20,843 nucleotides of DNA from a virus: positions 1 to 20,843 of IMG/VR virus record IMGVR_UViG_3300010970_000060; one strand, written 5' to 3'. The translations under genes were made by a program, and so were the position numbers. Positions 12,513 through 20,685 of this stretch are shown here, in pieces; position 1 is the first letter of the stretch, and each line of letters opens with the position of its first letter. Under the pieces are notes generated by a model that ran no database searches, was not told the DNA's origin, and saw nothing but the letters and a program-made list of their open reading frames with translations.

Positions 12513-13624
12513 TATTCAAATCCTAAAAATTTAGGTGCTTGGGATGTACCTTGAGGCTTCATGTTTGGCCCACCTGTTACTTCAGAAAGGCTTTGCTTAA
12601 CAGGGGCTGCATAAGGCTCAGATACTCGTTGTGGAGTAGCACGACCTGAAGCAATGTAAGCACCGCTTAGCAATGTTTCTAAGCGTTGTTTTTTAGCGTT
12701 TACAGCAGCGTTTGTATCACCCAGTTTAGGGAAATAAGTGTCACGCATACCGGATAACTGTTCTTTAGTATAGGCAGCACCTGTACGCAATGTTAAAGCA
12801 GCATCTAACACATCTAATTGAGAATCTTCAATAATTTGGCGTTGAGCAGGAGTAATAGAGCGAGATAGCAAATTAGGGCCAGCAATAGCCGATACTACGC
12901 TTGCAGGGACATTAGGCTTAACTGCACTTGGGTCTACACCCAAAGCTGTTTGCATTTGAGCAATGTTTTTATCCAAGATATTAGCCATAAAGCCAGCTTT
13001 TCTTTCTTCGGCTGAGGGCATATTAATGCTTACGCTAGAACGCTTAGAAGCATTTAATTGGTCAATCTTGGCATTTACAGCTTGTAGCTCTTGTGGGCTT
13101 AACTGCTCTAATGGCTTGTTAATACCTAACTGTTGCATAGCTTGTTTAATCTCAGGAGCAGCTTTCGTGCCACCTGTAGCTAAATTAATAGGTTGTCCAC
13201 CACCAATATTAGGCATTACGATGTTTTCATCAGCACCTAGTTTTTGTGGCTTCATCAAATCAGCCACTAATGGCTGTAAGAATTGGTTGTTAGCAGCAAA
13301 CTGCATACCTTGAGCACGAGTCTCAGGGTTAGCCATAAGCTGTTGAAACTTAGCAAGTGCTTCGCCTTTCTGACCACGCAATGCAGCAGCCAGTTCAAGC
13401 TCTTTCTTGTCAGCACTTTTAGCTGATTCTGAGCCTACAGCAGCTTTAAACAAAGGGTTAAGCTGTTGAGACCATGATGGGGGTACATAGTAACCGCTAA
13501 TCATTTGACCTTGTGGCTGGTCTAATCCCTGAGACATCAGCAACTCAGCAATCTTCTTTTGACGGCTTAAATCGGATACTTCAGGCGTAACGCCTAGGAT
13601 TTCTTGTTCAGGAGTAAGTGCCAT
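12512..13624 (-). CDS. Candidate internal virion/ejection protein, 370 aa
   Basis: The protein starts MALTPEQEILGVTPEVSDLS and contains LLMSQGLDQPQGQMISGYYV followed by PPSWSQQLNPLFKA, a pattern I recall from structural proteins of betaproteobacterial podophages. The remainder is mostly helical and Gln/Ala-rich, with a Pro-rich C-terminus (GGPNMKPQGTSQAPKFLGFE). No catalytic motif, signal peptide or long membrane segment is visible. It is coupled to both neighbours by one-base stop-start overlaps. It probably acts with the 549-, 380- and 483-aa proteins in the virion interior. Confidence 0.6.
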   Translation of the reverse strand: MALTPEQEILGVTPEVSDLSRQKKIAELLMSQGLDQPQGQMISGYYVPPSWSQQLNPLFKAAVGSESAKSADKKELELAAALRGQKGEALAKFQQLMANPETRAQGMQFAANNQFLQPLVADLMKPQKLGADENIVMPNIGGGQPINLATGGTKAAPEIKQAMQQLGINKPLEQLSPQELQAVNAKIDQLNASKRSSVSINMPSAEERKAGFMANILDKNIAQMQTALGVDPSAVKPNVPASVVSAIAGPNLLSRSITPAQRQIIEDSQLDVLDAALTLRTGAAYTKEQLSGMRDTYFPKLGDTNAAVNAKKQRLETLLSGAYIASGRATPQRVSEPYAAPVKQSLSEVTGGPNMKPQGTSQAPKFLGFE

Positions 13625-14766
13625 TATGACCTCAGTAAGCTAGAGAAAATCTTGTTTTGTTGTGCTGTGTTCAATGATGTACCCTGAGTACCTGATACAT
13701 CGTAAACACCGGGTTGTTTGTTTCCACCAGCTAAAGCACCAGCTAAAGGGTTTTGGAATGTAAACGGATTCTTGTTTGATTCGTATAAGCCACCAAATTG
13801 CTCTTGAGGAGCTATTGCAAGGTTTTGTCCAGCTTTAGCAGCCCATTCTTGTTGAGTAGGCATTTTTGCTGCTTTCACAGCATTACCAGCAGTACCTAAT
13901 AACTTAGCAAGTTGTTTGGCTCTGTTTACATTCTTTAAAACATCTTTAGCATTTAAGCCAGCAGCAGAGTCAGCAGCTACAGAATCAATACCTGTCCCAG
14001 CTAATTCTGAAGCGTTATATGAGTAACCTAATACTTGGTCAATAGTGGCAGCATCGTAACCTTGGGCAGCCAAATTAGCAGCATCAGCAGCTAACATTGG
14101 GTCTGTACCGTAGTTAATCATCATAATATCTTCTAACTGTGCAGCAGTTAGATTAGGATGAGACTGCATTAATTGAGCTAAATCTTCGCCTGCACTAAAA
14201 CCAGCAGCTTGACTTGGGCCACCAATAATCTGTGTGTAAGAAGCAAATTCTTCAGGAGTTAAACCTGCAATAGCGTTAATAGAACCAATAGGGTCTGCAG
14301 AAGCATTAGCATAAGCAATCATTTCAGGAGTTAATGCAGCACCACCTTCGGCTACCAATCCCATTCCTAATGCCTCTGAACCAGTAGCACCACCTGCTAA
14401 AGCATCAAAAAACGCAGCTTGACCAGCTTCAGTTGCTAATGTTGTTCCGGCTTCAGCACCAATAGCAGCCAATATCTCAGGAGCAAAATATAGACCAGTA
14501 CCACCAGCAGCTAGACCACCAACTGTGTACCATCCACCAGGGATTTCTTTATTTACAACTTTATCCACTTGAGCTAAACCTGCTCCAATAGCAGGGCCGG
14601 GGTCGATTGCTGCAAGACCACCCAAAACACCACCACCGCCACCATCAGTACCTAAAGCACTAGAAATAGGGTCTGTAATAGCAGCAATAGGATTCCATCC
14701 ACCGCCACCACCAAAAGGTGTGCGTTTGAGTTCCCATGTCCAGCCTGAATGTTTGCTTTTAAACAT
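13624..14766 (-). CDS. Gly/Ala-rich structural protein, 380 aa, unknown
   Basis: A short basic N-terminus (MFKSKHSGWTWELKRTPF) leads into a run of Gly residues. Gly/Ala-rich hydrophobic stretches follow (GVLGGLAAIDPGPAIGAGLA, TVGGLAAGGTGLYFAPEILA). Residues 160-290 are helical, with repeated short motifs of the type LTxxxLxxxM. The C-terminus is polar (GVYDVSGTQGTSLNTAQQNK). The composition suggests a membrane-active or flexible virion component like the other proteins of this block. The start overlaps the stop of the 483-aa gene (TAATG). I do not recognise the family. Confidence 0.55.
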   Translation of the reverse strand: MFKSKHSGWTWELKRTPFGGGGGWNPIAAITDPISSALGTDGGGGGVLGGLAAIDPGPAIGAGLAQVDKVVNKEIPGGWYTVGGLAAGGTGLYFAPEILAAIGAEAGTTLATEAGQAAFFDALAGGATGSEALGMGLVAEGGAALTPEMIAYANASADPIGSINAIAGLTPEEFASYTQIIGGPSQAAGFSAGEDLAQLMQSHPNLTAAQLEDIMMINYGTDPMLAADAANLAAQGYDAATIDQVLGYSYNASELAGTGIDSVAADSAAGLNAKDVLKNVNRAKQLAKLLGTAGNAVKAAKMPTQQEWAAKAGQNLAIAPQEQFGGLYESNKNPFTFQNPLAGALAGGNKQPGVYDVSGTQGTSLNTAQQNKIFSSLLRS

Positions 14767-16217
14767 TAGAATATTCCAAGGTCACCGTAAAGGCTGTTTA
14801 AGTAATCATTAGTAGACATAGATTGGTCAAACATTCCGCTACTTGTAGCACCAATGCTATTCATAAAGTCTTGTGAAGTCTGGCCTAAACCTAACAAGCC
14901 ACCTAATGTAGTAGCACCACCAAGGATAGATTGTCCTAAGTTTCCTAAACCGCCAGCACCTAATACGGCACTAGAACCTAAACCAAACAAGCCATTTTGC
15001 AAGTTTGCTGTTTTAGCAGCTTGAGCGTTAGATGCAGCAATATCAGCAGCTTTAGAAGTTGTGTAAGCACCAAGGTAGTCAGGGCCTGCAACTGCAGCTT
15101 GACTGTATGGGTTTACATAGCCCGGCTGAGTAGCTGTTTGGAAAGCACTTAACTGTTGTAATGGCAAGTTTCTTTGAGCCAATGCTTGCTGGTAATTTTG
15201 TTGTAAAGCAGCGTTATTAGCTTGAGTGCCTGATAACTGATTAGCAAATTGCTGTTGAGCAGCAGCATTGTTTTGTTGCAACATAGCTTGCTGATTAGCG
15301 TAATTCTGTTGTTGAGCTTGATTAGTAAATCCAAGATTAGACAGTTGAGCTTGATTACCGCTTAGTAAAGCAGCATTGTTAGCTTGTGTTGCAGCTAATT
15401 GATTCTGATAGCCTTGCTGACCTAATTGATTATTAAACCCAAGATTAGCTAACTGGTTTTGGTTTTGCTGAGTAAGGGCTGTATTGCCAAATTGACCAGC
15501 AGCCAAGTTTTGACCAAACATTTGATTTTGTACTTGTGAACCAGCCAACTGAGCTTGTGTAAGCAAATCATTGGTCTTTTGACCTTGTTGAGTCATGGCT
15601 CGGTTATAAGCCTCAGTACCCGGTGCAATACCTTGATTAGCTAATTGAGCTTGTAAACGCTCATTACCTTGCTCAATTTGTGGGCTAAGACGGCTCATTA
15701 ATAAGTTAGTAGCAGCATCCCATCCTTGCATCCCTGTACCTTGCACTTGAGTTTGCAAATTAGCAGCATTACCAATACCTGAAAACTGTGGGCCTTGACC
15801 TACTTGCCCTAAAGTTGGAGCATTTCCAATACCTTGTTGAGCAGTAGCAGCACCAAGACTCTGTAATTGTGGCCCTTGACCTACTTGACCAGCTTGATAT
15901 TGGCTTGCATCAAAAGGAGTAGCAGTAGAACTAGCTAATTGACCTTGAATATTGCTTAATGCAGACTGTAAAGGCTGTGCTAACGACTGATTAGCTGTCC
16001 ATGTAGGATTGCCATTAGCATCTACGCCTTGAGTGTAATTAAGGCTTGCATAAGGAGTGTTTTGGTTAACTCGGTTAGCAGAAGTAGCTTGTTGAGCACC
16101 AGCTAAGTTACCTAATGTAGTGGCATTAGCAGCCTGTACATAAGGGTTAGTAGTGCCAGCATAAGGGTTTGATTGCCCTGTGCTTGCTCCGCTTGAAAAA
16201 GTGCTTCCTGCTCCCAT
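14766..16217 (-). CDS. Gln/Asn-rich internal virion protein candidate, 483 aa
   Basis: Residues 1-100 contain ANRVNQNTPYASLNYTQGVD and NPTWTANQSL, a pattern shared by phage structural proteins near the ejection genes. Residues 101-160 repeat QVGQGPQ twice. Residues 228-355 are a low-complexity Gln/Asn/Ala region with imperfect repeats (NLGFNNQ/NLGFTNQ, TQANNAAL twice), probably long helices or a coiled coil. Residues 407-447 are Gly/Leu-rich and hydrophobic (GLFGLGSSAVLGAGGLGNLG), likely membrane-seeking. A strong AAGGAG site precedes the ATG at 16217. A polar coiled region followed by a hydrophobic C-terminus fits a DNA-ejection protein; that role is inferred. Confidence 0.6.
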   Translation of the reverse strand: MGAGSTFSSGASTGQSNPYAGTTNPYVQAANATTLGNLAGAQQATSANRVNQNTPYASLNYTQGVDANGNPTWTANQSLAQPLQSALSNIQGQLASSTATPFDASQYQAGQVGQGPQLQSLGAATAQQGIGNAPTLGQVGQGPQFSGIGNAANLQTQVQGTGMQGWDAATNLLMSRLSPQIEQGNERLQAQLANQGIAPGTEAYNRAMTQQGQKTNDLLTQAQLAGSQVQNQMFGQNLAAGQFGNTALTQQNQNQLANLGFNNQLGQQGYQNQLAATQANNAALLSGNQAQLSNLGFTNQAQQQNYANQQAMLQQNNAAAQQQFANQLSGTQANNAALQQNYQQALAQRNLPLQQLSAFQTATQPGYVNPYSQAAVAGPDYLGAYTTSKAADIAASNAQAAKTANLQNGLFGLGSSAVLGAGGLGNLGQSILGGATTLGGLLGLGQTSQDFMNSIGATSSGMFDQSMSTNDYLNSLYGDLGIF

Positions 16218-16227
16218 AAACTTCTCC

Positions 16228-16620
16228 TTATAACCACTTACAAAAGTGTGGTCTCATTTCTAGTATTACTAAATCCCCATCATTGTGAGCATCAGGGATA
16301 GTAGCAACATCTTTGAAACCAAGGTGTCGGTCTAATCGTAGGGCTTTTTCATTACTCCCTGCAACTGTACCGATTATAACCTTGAGTTTCAATTTATTAA
16401 ACGGATAATCAAATACTGCTCTTAAAAAACTTTTTGTTGCCCAATGTTGTCCTTGTGAACCTACATGAATCATGCAGGATTTACCAAAAAAACCACTATA
16501 AACAACTACTGCACGAATCTCGTTGTTGATAACCTGACCTAAATAATGAGCATCATCAGAAACAGGCATTTTATGTTTAATTGCCCAATCTTTAAGACTT
16601 TGCTCGTTAAGTAATATCAA
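16228..16620 (-). CDS. GNAT-family N-acetyltransferase, TTG start
   Basis: The frame is open from 16662. The best start is TTG 16620-16618, which overlaps the upstream stop as TTGA, the same geometry as this phage's ATGA junctions, with AGGTGG just upstream. This gives 130 residues. LGQVINNEIRAVVVYSGFFG is the central beta region. KLKVIIGTVAGSNEKALRLD followed by RHLGFKDVATIPDAHNDGD is the acetyl-CoA-binding region and last strands of the GNAT fold. Similar acetyltransferases sit among head-tail genes of many podophages. The substrate is unknown; virion or host protein modification are the usual suggestions. Confidence 0.78.
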   Translation of the reverse strand: MILLNEQSLKDWAIKHKMPVSDDAHYLGQVINNEIRAVVVYSGFFGKSCMIHVGSQGQHWATKSFLRAVFDYPFNKLKLKVIIGTVAGSNEKALRLDRHLGFKDVATIPDAHNDGDLVILEMRPHFCKWL

Positions 16621-18623
16621 ATTACCCCACCTCGCTCCATAATATAGTCTGTAGATGCCCAATGTAACTCAATGTTACGAGCTGCCACATTCAAATTGAT
16701 AGAGCCAGTAAAGCCTAAGCCTGTCACGCCTTGCCAAATCTTAGTAGTCGTAAGACCGCCTACCCAATTAGCATTGTCCCATTTTGAAAAGTCCCAGACT
16801 CCATCGCTCATAGCAGCAGGGTTAAATGAAACTTGTCCAAGATTAATCTCAGTATCAAAGTCTGTGCTTAAACCGCAATACACATTAGGTACACCGCCTG
16901 AAGATTGCAGGATTGGTCGTACCATTGTGAAGCGTTTTAACTGTCCGGGGCTGTCAAAGTACGAATAAGCCTGTTGTGCAGCAGCAGTAATGTTGTTGCC
17001 GTCATCAGAATTGGCTTGGTAAAAGTCTCCAATAATGCCATTTCCACCAAAGTGCATATCGGCATCGCCTGATACTTCCCAACAATGGGCTTCAATACCT
17101 GTAAAACGACCCCAAGACTTAGTAATGGTGTGCATTACATACTGCTCTGTGCCATTTGTAATTGGAATGTTCAGAATCAGCATATTCTCACTAGCAAAAT
17201 AGTTAATTTGCCAGCCAAAATTAGCAAAATAAACAGTTGCAGCTTGAGATACGGCAAAGTAAATCTTGTCTGTCAGGTTTACTCTAGGGTCTAAACGGCT
17301 AGATTGAAGTGCTGAAGAAAGAGGCACTAAACCGTCTTGAGTCAACAATAAAAGGTCTCCAGACCATTTAAAGAAGCATCTACGGCTAAATGTTTGACCT
17401 AATTGCCATACACCTTTTAATGCCCAAGTGTCTGCATTGTCAGGGTCAGTACCGTTATAAACAATGATTTCACCCATAGAAGTGACAAATACTGCATAGT
17501 CATCAGCACCTTGTCCAGCATCTAGTGTCCAAGTACCCATTGCTTGTAAATAACCACCATTACGAGCTATTCCACCAAAATACAATGGTGTAGCAGGGCC
17601 ACCAATAGAATCCACATCAAGATACCAGCAAGTAAGGCTTTGTTTTTCTGTGAAATACAGACGATTTTTAAACAAATTTACATTGGCAAAACGGCTAGAA
17701 TCCACGCCTGTAATGCCTATTACTGTATAAGTTCCTACTACTGTTGCATTAGCAGCAGGAGTTGAAGCCATTGTGTATTCAAAGGTACTAGCCCCAGTTA
17801 CATTAATGACATAAGTGCCATTGTATTCGCTAGAAGTAGCACCAGTAATAGTAACTCTGTTGTTATCTACCAATCCATGAGGTGCAGCAGTAGTTAAAGT
17901 GGCTACAGCTCCTACATGAGTAATTGTGCTAATTGTTTGAGCAGTTGAAGTTGTAGCTACATAAAACCAATTAGAACCATCGTAAATCATGGTTGGGTCT
18001 GCCCCATTACAAGCTACTAAATAGTGACCTGCAGTATTGGTAAGGTTTACAAATTCTAATTTATCGCTAGTTAGACCAGTAAATACAGGAACTGCTGGAT
18101 TTTGCTTAGATTCGTAAATAGTATCGTCAGCAACTGCAAATAGCTTATAAGACACATTTTCTGTGTAATTCATCAAAGTATTTACAGGTGTAAATGCTTG
18201 ATTTACATAAGTTCCTACAACTGTGGCATTACTAGAAACAGAAGAAGTTAGTCTATAAGTAAACGCTGTTGTGCTGATAACTGTAATTTTGTAAACACCG
18301 TTGTACTCAGTAGGAGTTGCACCTGTAATAGATACATAGTAGCCAGTAGTCAAATCATGAGGAGCAGCAGTAGTCAGAGTAGCAGTTGTGTCTGCATAAG
18401 TAATGCTAGAAATGGTTTGTACACCATCAGTAGTAGTCAGAATTGAGCCTGCTGTGTAGCCACTACGCATAGTTACATCAGTAGGGGTAGGAAACCAATT
18501 TACTAGCTGAACGGCATCCGTAGGGGACATATTAGCAAGGGAATCCCTAGCGTTCCATCCACCAATAGGAGCAGGAACAGAAGTGGTACTAGCAGTATTC
18601 TGTTTTGCTTTGCCGAATATCAT
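16617..18623 (-). CDS. Tail/packaged-DNA stabilization protein with two inserted repeat domains
   Basis: This 668-residue protein begins with the PAPIGGWNARDSLANMSPTD and NWFPTPTDVTMRSGY signature of phage stabilization or tubular tail proteins that close the short tail. Two copies of a roughly 70-residue beta domain (residues 69-140 and 229-300, offset 160) share about 40 of 72 residues in my hand alignment, including TLTTAAPHxL, ITGAT, EYNG and NATVVGTY. The same type of domain is often labelled FCCH-like in phages. The rest looks like beta-propeller strands (RLYFTEKQSLTCWYLD, SWGRF). The start overlaps the adaptor stop (ATGA). It should form the tail tube or plug below the adaptor ring. 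Confidence 0.8.
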   Translation of the reverse strand: MIFGKAKQNTASTTSVPAPIGGWNARDSLANMSPTDAVQLVNWFPTPTDVTMRSGYTAGSILTTTDGVQTISSITYADTTATLTTAAPHDLTTGYYVSITGATPTEYNGVYKITVISTTAFTYRLTSSVSSNATVVGTYVNQAFTPVNTLMNYTENVSYKLFAVADDTIYESKQNPAVPVFTGLTSDKLEFVNLTNTAGHYLVACNGADPTMIYDGSNWFYVATTSTAQTISTITHVGAVATLTTAAPHGLVDNNRVTITGATSSEYNGTYVINVTGASTFEYTMASTPAANATVVGTYTVIGITGVDSSRFANVNLFKNRLYFTEKQSLTCWYLDVDSIGGPATPLYFGGIARNGGYLQAMGTWTLDAGQGADDYAVFVTSMGEIIVYNGTDPDNADTWALKGVWQLGQTFSRRCFFKWSGDLLLLTQDGLVPLSSALQSSRLDPRVNLTDKIYFAVSQAATVYFANFGWQINYFASENMLILNIPITNGTEQYVMHTITKSWGRFTGIEAHCWEVSGDADMHFGGNGIIGDFYQANSDDGNNITAAAQQAYSYFDSPGQLKRFTMVRPILQSSGGVPNVYCGLSTDFDTEINLGQVSFNPAAMSDGVWDFSKWDNANWVGGLTTTKIWQGVTGLGFTGSINLNVAARNIELHWASTDYIMERGGVI

Positions 18624-19525
18624 GAGCCATAGCCTGTATCAGGGATGTTAGCGTAACCAATAAGAACTTTAGATGGGTAAGGAGCAAAGCTGAGGTTAGG
18701 AGCACCTTTATCAGAAGCCTTAGCAACGGATAAATAACGCTGATAATCTTGCATTAGTGCAGTTGTATCAAAGCCTTTAATAGCCCAATAACGCATCTTT
18801 GTACCTAAAACAATAACTCGGTCATCAAGTACAGTTGTATCTGAGTCAGCAGTAAAGCTAGTTTTTACAGTACCGTCATAGCCACGAACCCAGCCTTTAG
18901 ACTTGTACTCCCAGCCTAGATACTCTTGAGTGTTCATTGGAGGCCATACTTGAAATTGGTTATCCAAGATACGCCAGCGAATACGAGGGCCTGTAGAAAT
19001 ATAGCCAGACTTTAGCCATTGCCATTGTTGAGCATCTTCAGGGCCAAGAGCTTCCCAATGCTTTGTTTTATCCCATTGTGTACGGTCTGTAATGGATTCA
19101 AAGTCAAAAGGTAGGTCATAGGCTGTTTGAGCTAATACGATAGCTCCGTTACCTGTACCAGAAGCCATTTGGCTCATAGTGATGTCTTGACCACTTACAG
19201 AGACTACATTGGTGTCTTGGTTAATGTTGTAACCAGTAATCTGCCATTGGTTTGTAACGGATGTAATGTCTACACCGGGGTCTACAGCCAATAAAGTAGA
19301 GCCATTTACCGATGTTGCATTGCAATTAATTGCTTGAGTGTAGAAGCGATATTGAACCTGTAATGCTTGCCAATCGTATTCTTTAATCAAGTCGTAACCT
19401 TGACCGTTCATTAATGCCAGCACTTGCTGTACATCTTGAGAAGGGTTGCCTACTACGGCATTAGGGACTGCTAAGTTAAGCTCGGCAGTTACTTGCTGAA
19501 CTAATTGGAGCATTGTTGAGGACAT
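18620..19525 (-). CDS. Head-to-tail adaptor protein
   Basis: This 301-residue protein has N-terminal helices (MLQLVQQVTAELNLAVPNAV, QDVQQVLALMNGQGYDLIKE), then WQALQVQYRF, a beta-rich middle, and C-terminal WPPMNTQEYLGWEYKSKGWV and YDGTVKTSFTADSDTTVLDD. Helices (KMRYWAIKGFDTTALMQDYQ) end the fold. This layout is characteristic of the adaptor (tail tubular protein A-like) proteins that bind below the portal ring. It lies directly upstream of the stabilization protein with an ATGA overlap. The ribosome site is modest (AAAGG, seven bases away). The terminator-like hairpin upstream may lower its expression. Confidence 0.8.
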   Translation of the reverse strand: MSSTMLQLVQQVTAELNLAVPNAVVGNPSQDVQQVLALMNGQGYDLIKEYDWQALQVQYRFYTQAINCNATSVNGSTLLAVDPGVDITSVTNQWQITGYNINQDTNVVSVSGQDITMSQMASGTGNGAIVLAQTAYDLPFDFESITDRTQWDKTKHWEALGPEDAQQWQWLKSGYISTGPRIRWRILDNQFQVWPPMNTQEYLGWEYKSKGWVRGYDGTVKTSFTADSDTTVLDDRVIVLGTKMRYWAIKGFDTTALMQDYQRYLSVAKASDKGAPNLSFAPYPSKVLIGYANIPDTGYGS

Positions 19526-19587
19526 AATCGAGCCTTTACTTTAGAGTTGCACTCCAAGTAGTTAGAGTATGTTTAGGAATTATATAC

Positions 19588-19609
19588 AAAAAAGGGAGAT
19601 TTCTCCCCC
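19588..19609 (-). terminator. Rho-independent terminator after the 209-aa gene
   Basis: On the minus strand GGGAGA, an AA loop and TCTCCC form a perfect stem followed by six T residues (19593-19588). The stop codon of the 209-aa gene is six bases before the stem. Flanking A and T runs would let it work in both directions. It separates the capsid-region genes from the adaptor and later genes. Confidence 0.85.
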
Positions 19610-19614
19610 TTTTT

Positions 19615-20244
19615 TTATTCAGCTTCTACTTCTTCTTTAGGTTTACGACCTTTAGGTTTCTTTTCAGCCATCATAGCCATCAAAGAATCAATCTGAGCTT
19701 GTTGTTTAGCCATTTGTGCTTCAGAGGCAGCTTTAATAGTAGCGTTCTCTTGGCGTAGCTTTTCAATCTCAGCTTCACGCTGGTTAGTTTCACCAACTTG
19801 GTCAGCCAAATTAAGGAAAGCCTTAGCTTTATCTCTAAAAGCATATGGATTCATGCCTGCAGCCATGCCAATCTTCTGAATATGTTGGTCAGAAGCATGG
19901 GCAATAGCCTCTACAGTAGGGAACTTCAAGCCTTTTAGTTCTTCAGCTTGTGAACGAGTAATCTGAGTCCATTGCTCCAAAGGTGTACCAATTACATCTT
20001 GGTGGTCACCCACTTGGTTCTGATAGTGTGCCCATTGACGAGGAAAACGCTGTTTATGGGATTCATTTGCATAAGTATCAATCTCGGTCAAAGCATCACC
20101 AGGAACGATAATACGGACAAAATCAAATTCTTTGTAGATTGGTCTGCCAGCTTCAATAGAAGCATCGTCTTGCTTCATAGACCGTTTGTAGAAAGTTACA
20201 GATAATCGTGCATCTGCACCAATGTCATCGGATGGTAATGCCAT
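19615..20244 (-). CDS. Coiled-coil virion-region protein, 209 aa, unknown
   Basis: Residues 1-135 are a mixed domain with DARLSVTFYKRSMKQDDAS, VRIIVPGDALTEIDTYANES, RFPRQWAHYQNQ and GTPLEQWTQITRSQAEELKG. These patterns recur in proteins beside the capsid genes of podophages. Residues 150-195 are a heptad-like coiled coil (REAEIEKLRQENATIKAASE). The last 15 residues are highly charged (KKPKGRKPKEEVEAE). It might be a virion-associated or assembly protein. A scaffold would more usually precede the capsid gene, so that reading is weaker. AGGAG lies nine bases upstream, and hairpins lie on both sides of the gene. Confidence 0.65.
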   Translation of the reverse strand: MALPSDDIGADARLSVTFYKRSMKQDDASIEAGRPIYKEFDFVRIIVPGDALTEIDTYANESHKQRFPRQWAHYQNQVGDHQDVIGTPLEQWTQITRSQAEELKGLKFPTVEAIAHASDQHIQKIGMAAGMNPYAFRDKAKAFLNLADQVGETNQREAEIEKLRQENATIKAASEAQMAKQQAQIDSLMAMMAEKKPKGRKPKEEVEAE

Positions 20245-20273
20245 CTTTAATTCTCCTAAGTGGTTAGGGTTAT

Positions 20274-20309
20274 AAAAAGAAAAAGGGACACCCCTTTTGA
20301 GGGTATCCC
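20274..20309 (-). terminator. Rho-independent terminator after the decoration gene
   Basis: On the minus strand GGGATACCC and GGGTGTCCC pair over nine base pairs, one of them a G-U wobble, around a seven-base loop. TTTTTCTTTTT follows. The wobble pairs only in the minus-strand RNA, which shows the direction. It lies 21 bases after the stop of the 98-aa gene. Confidence 0.85.
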
Positions 20310-20330
20310 TAGGATACTACAAGTTACTGA

Positions 20331-20627
20331 TTAAACAGATGCTTTACCGAACCAGCCATAATCACCTGAAACCATTGAAACTGCTGGGGAGATATAAGCT
20401 CCACCAGTAGCTGCAACAGTAAAGGCTGTTGTGTCGATTGCACAAACAGTTGTGGATGGAGCGATAGTAGCTGCTGCTACTGCCCATACATAACGCAAAC
20501 CGTCATTAGCGAAAGTTTGTGCTCCGAGTGGGCCAAAGTTTGCAGGCTCGCCATTTACTGCGATTTCTGCTGCTGTTTGAACTACTTCTAGGTCAATACC
20601 AGCGATGGGTAATGTTGAATATGCCAT
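20331..20627 (-). CDS. Small capsid decoration-like protein, 98 aa
   Basis: This Ala/Val/Thr-rich beta-type protein includes VQTAAEIAVNGEPANFGPLG, GLRYVWAVAAATIAPSTTV and AVSMVSGDYGWFGKASV. It has no charged clusters and no membrane topology, which suits a small shell protein. It follows the presumed major capsid gene and precedes the 209-aa gene, the usual place for head decoration or capsid-stabilising proteins. AAGGA lies seven bases before ATG 20627. Hairpins flank the gene on both sides, so it may be expressed at a level of its own. The function is inferred from position and composition. Confidence 0.6.
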   Translation of the reverse strand: MAYSTLPIAGIDLEVVQTAAEIAVNGEPANFGPLGAQTFANDGLRYVWAVAAATIAPSTTVCAIDTTAFTVAATGGAYISPAVSMVSGDYGWFGKASV

Positions 20628-20664
20628 GATTATTTCCTTAAATTAATTGAGTAGACAAGATTAA

Positions 20665-20682
20665 ATAGGGGTTTCCCCCTAT
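20665..20682 (-). terminator. GNRA-loop hairpin after the capsid gene (attenuator or stabilizer)
   Basis: On the minus strand ATAGGGG-GAAA-CCCCTAT is a perfect seven-base-pair stem with a GAAA tetraloop, three bases after the capsid stop codon. Only a weak T-rich tract follows (TTTAATCTT). It could be a leaky terminator or an mRNA 3'-end stabilizer. Confidence 0.6.
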
Positions 20683-20685
20683 CTA

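Noticed and set aside
12963-13313. A 116-codon plus-strand frame rich in Cys and Leu opposite the 370-aa gene.
   Set aside because: No start signal, no domain, fully antisense to a gene continuous with its operon neighbours.
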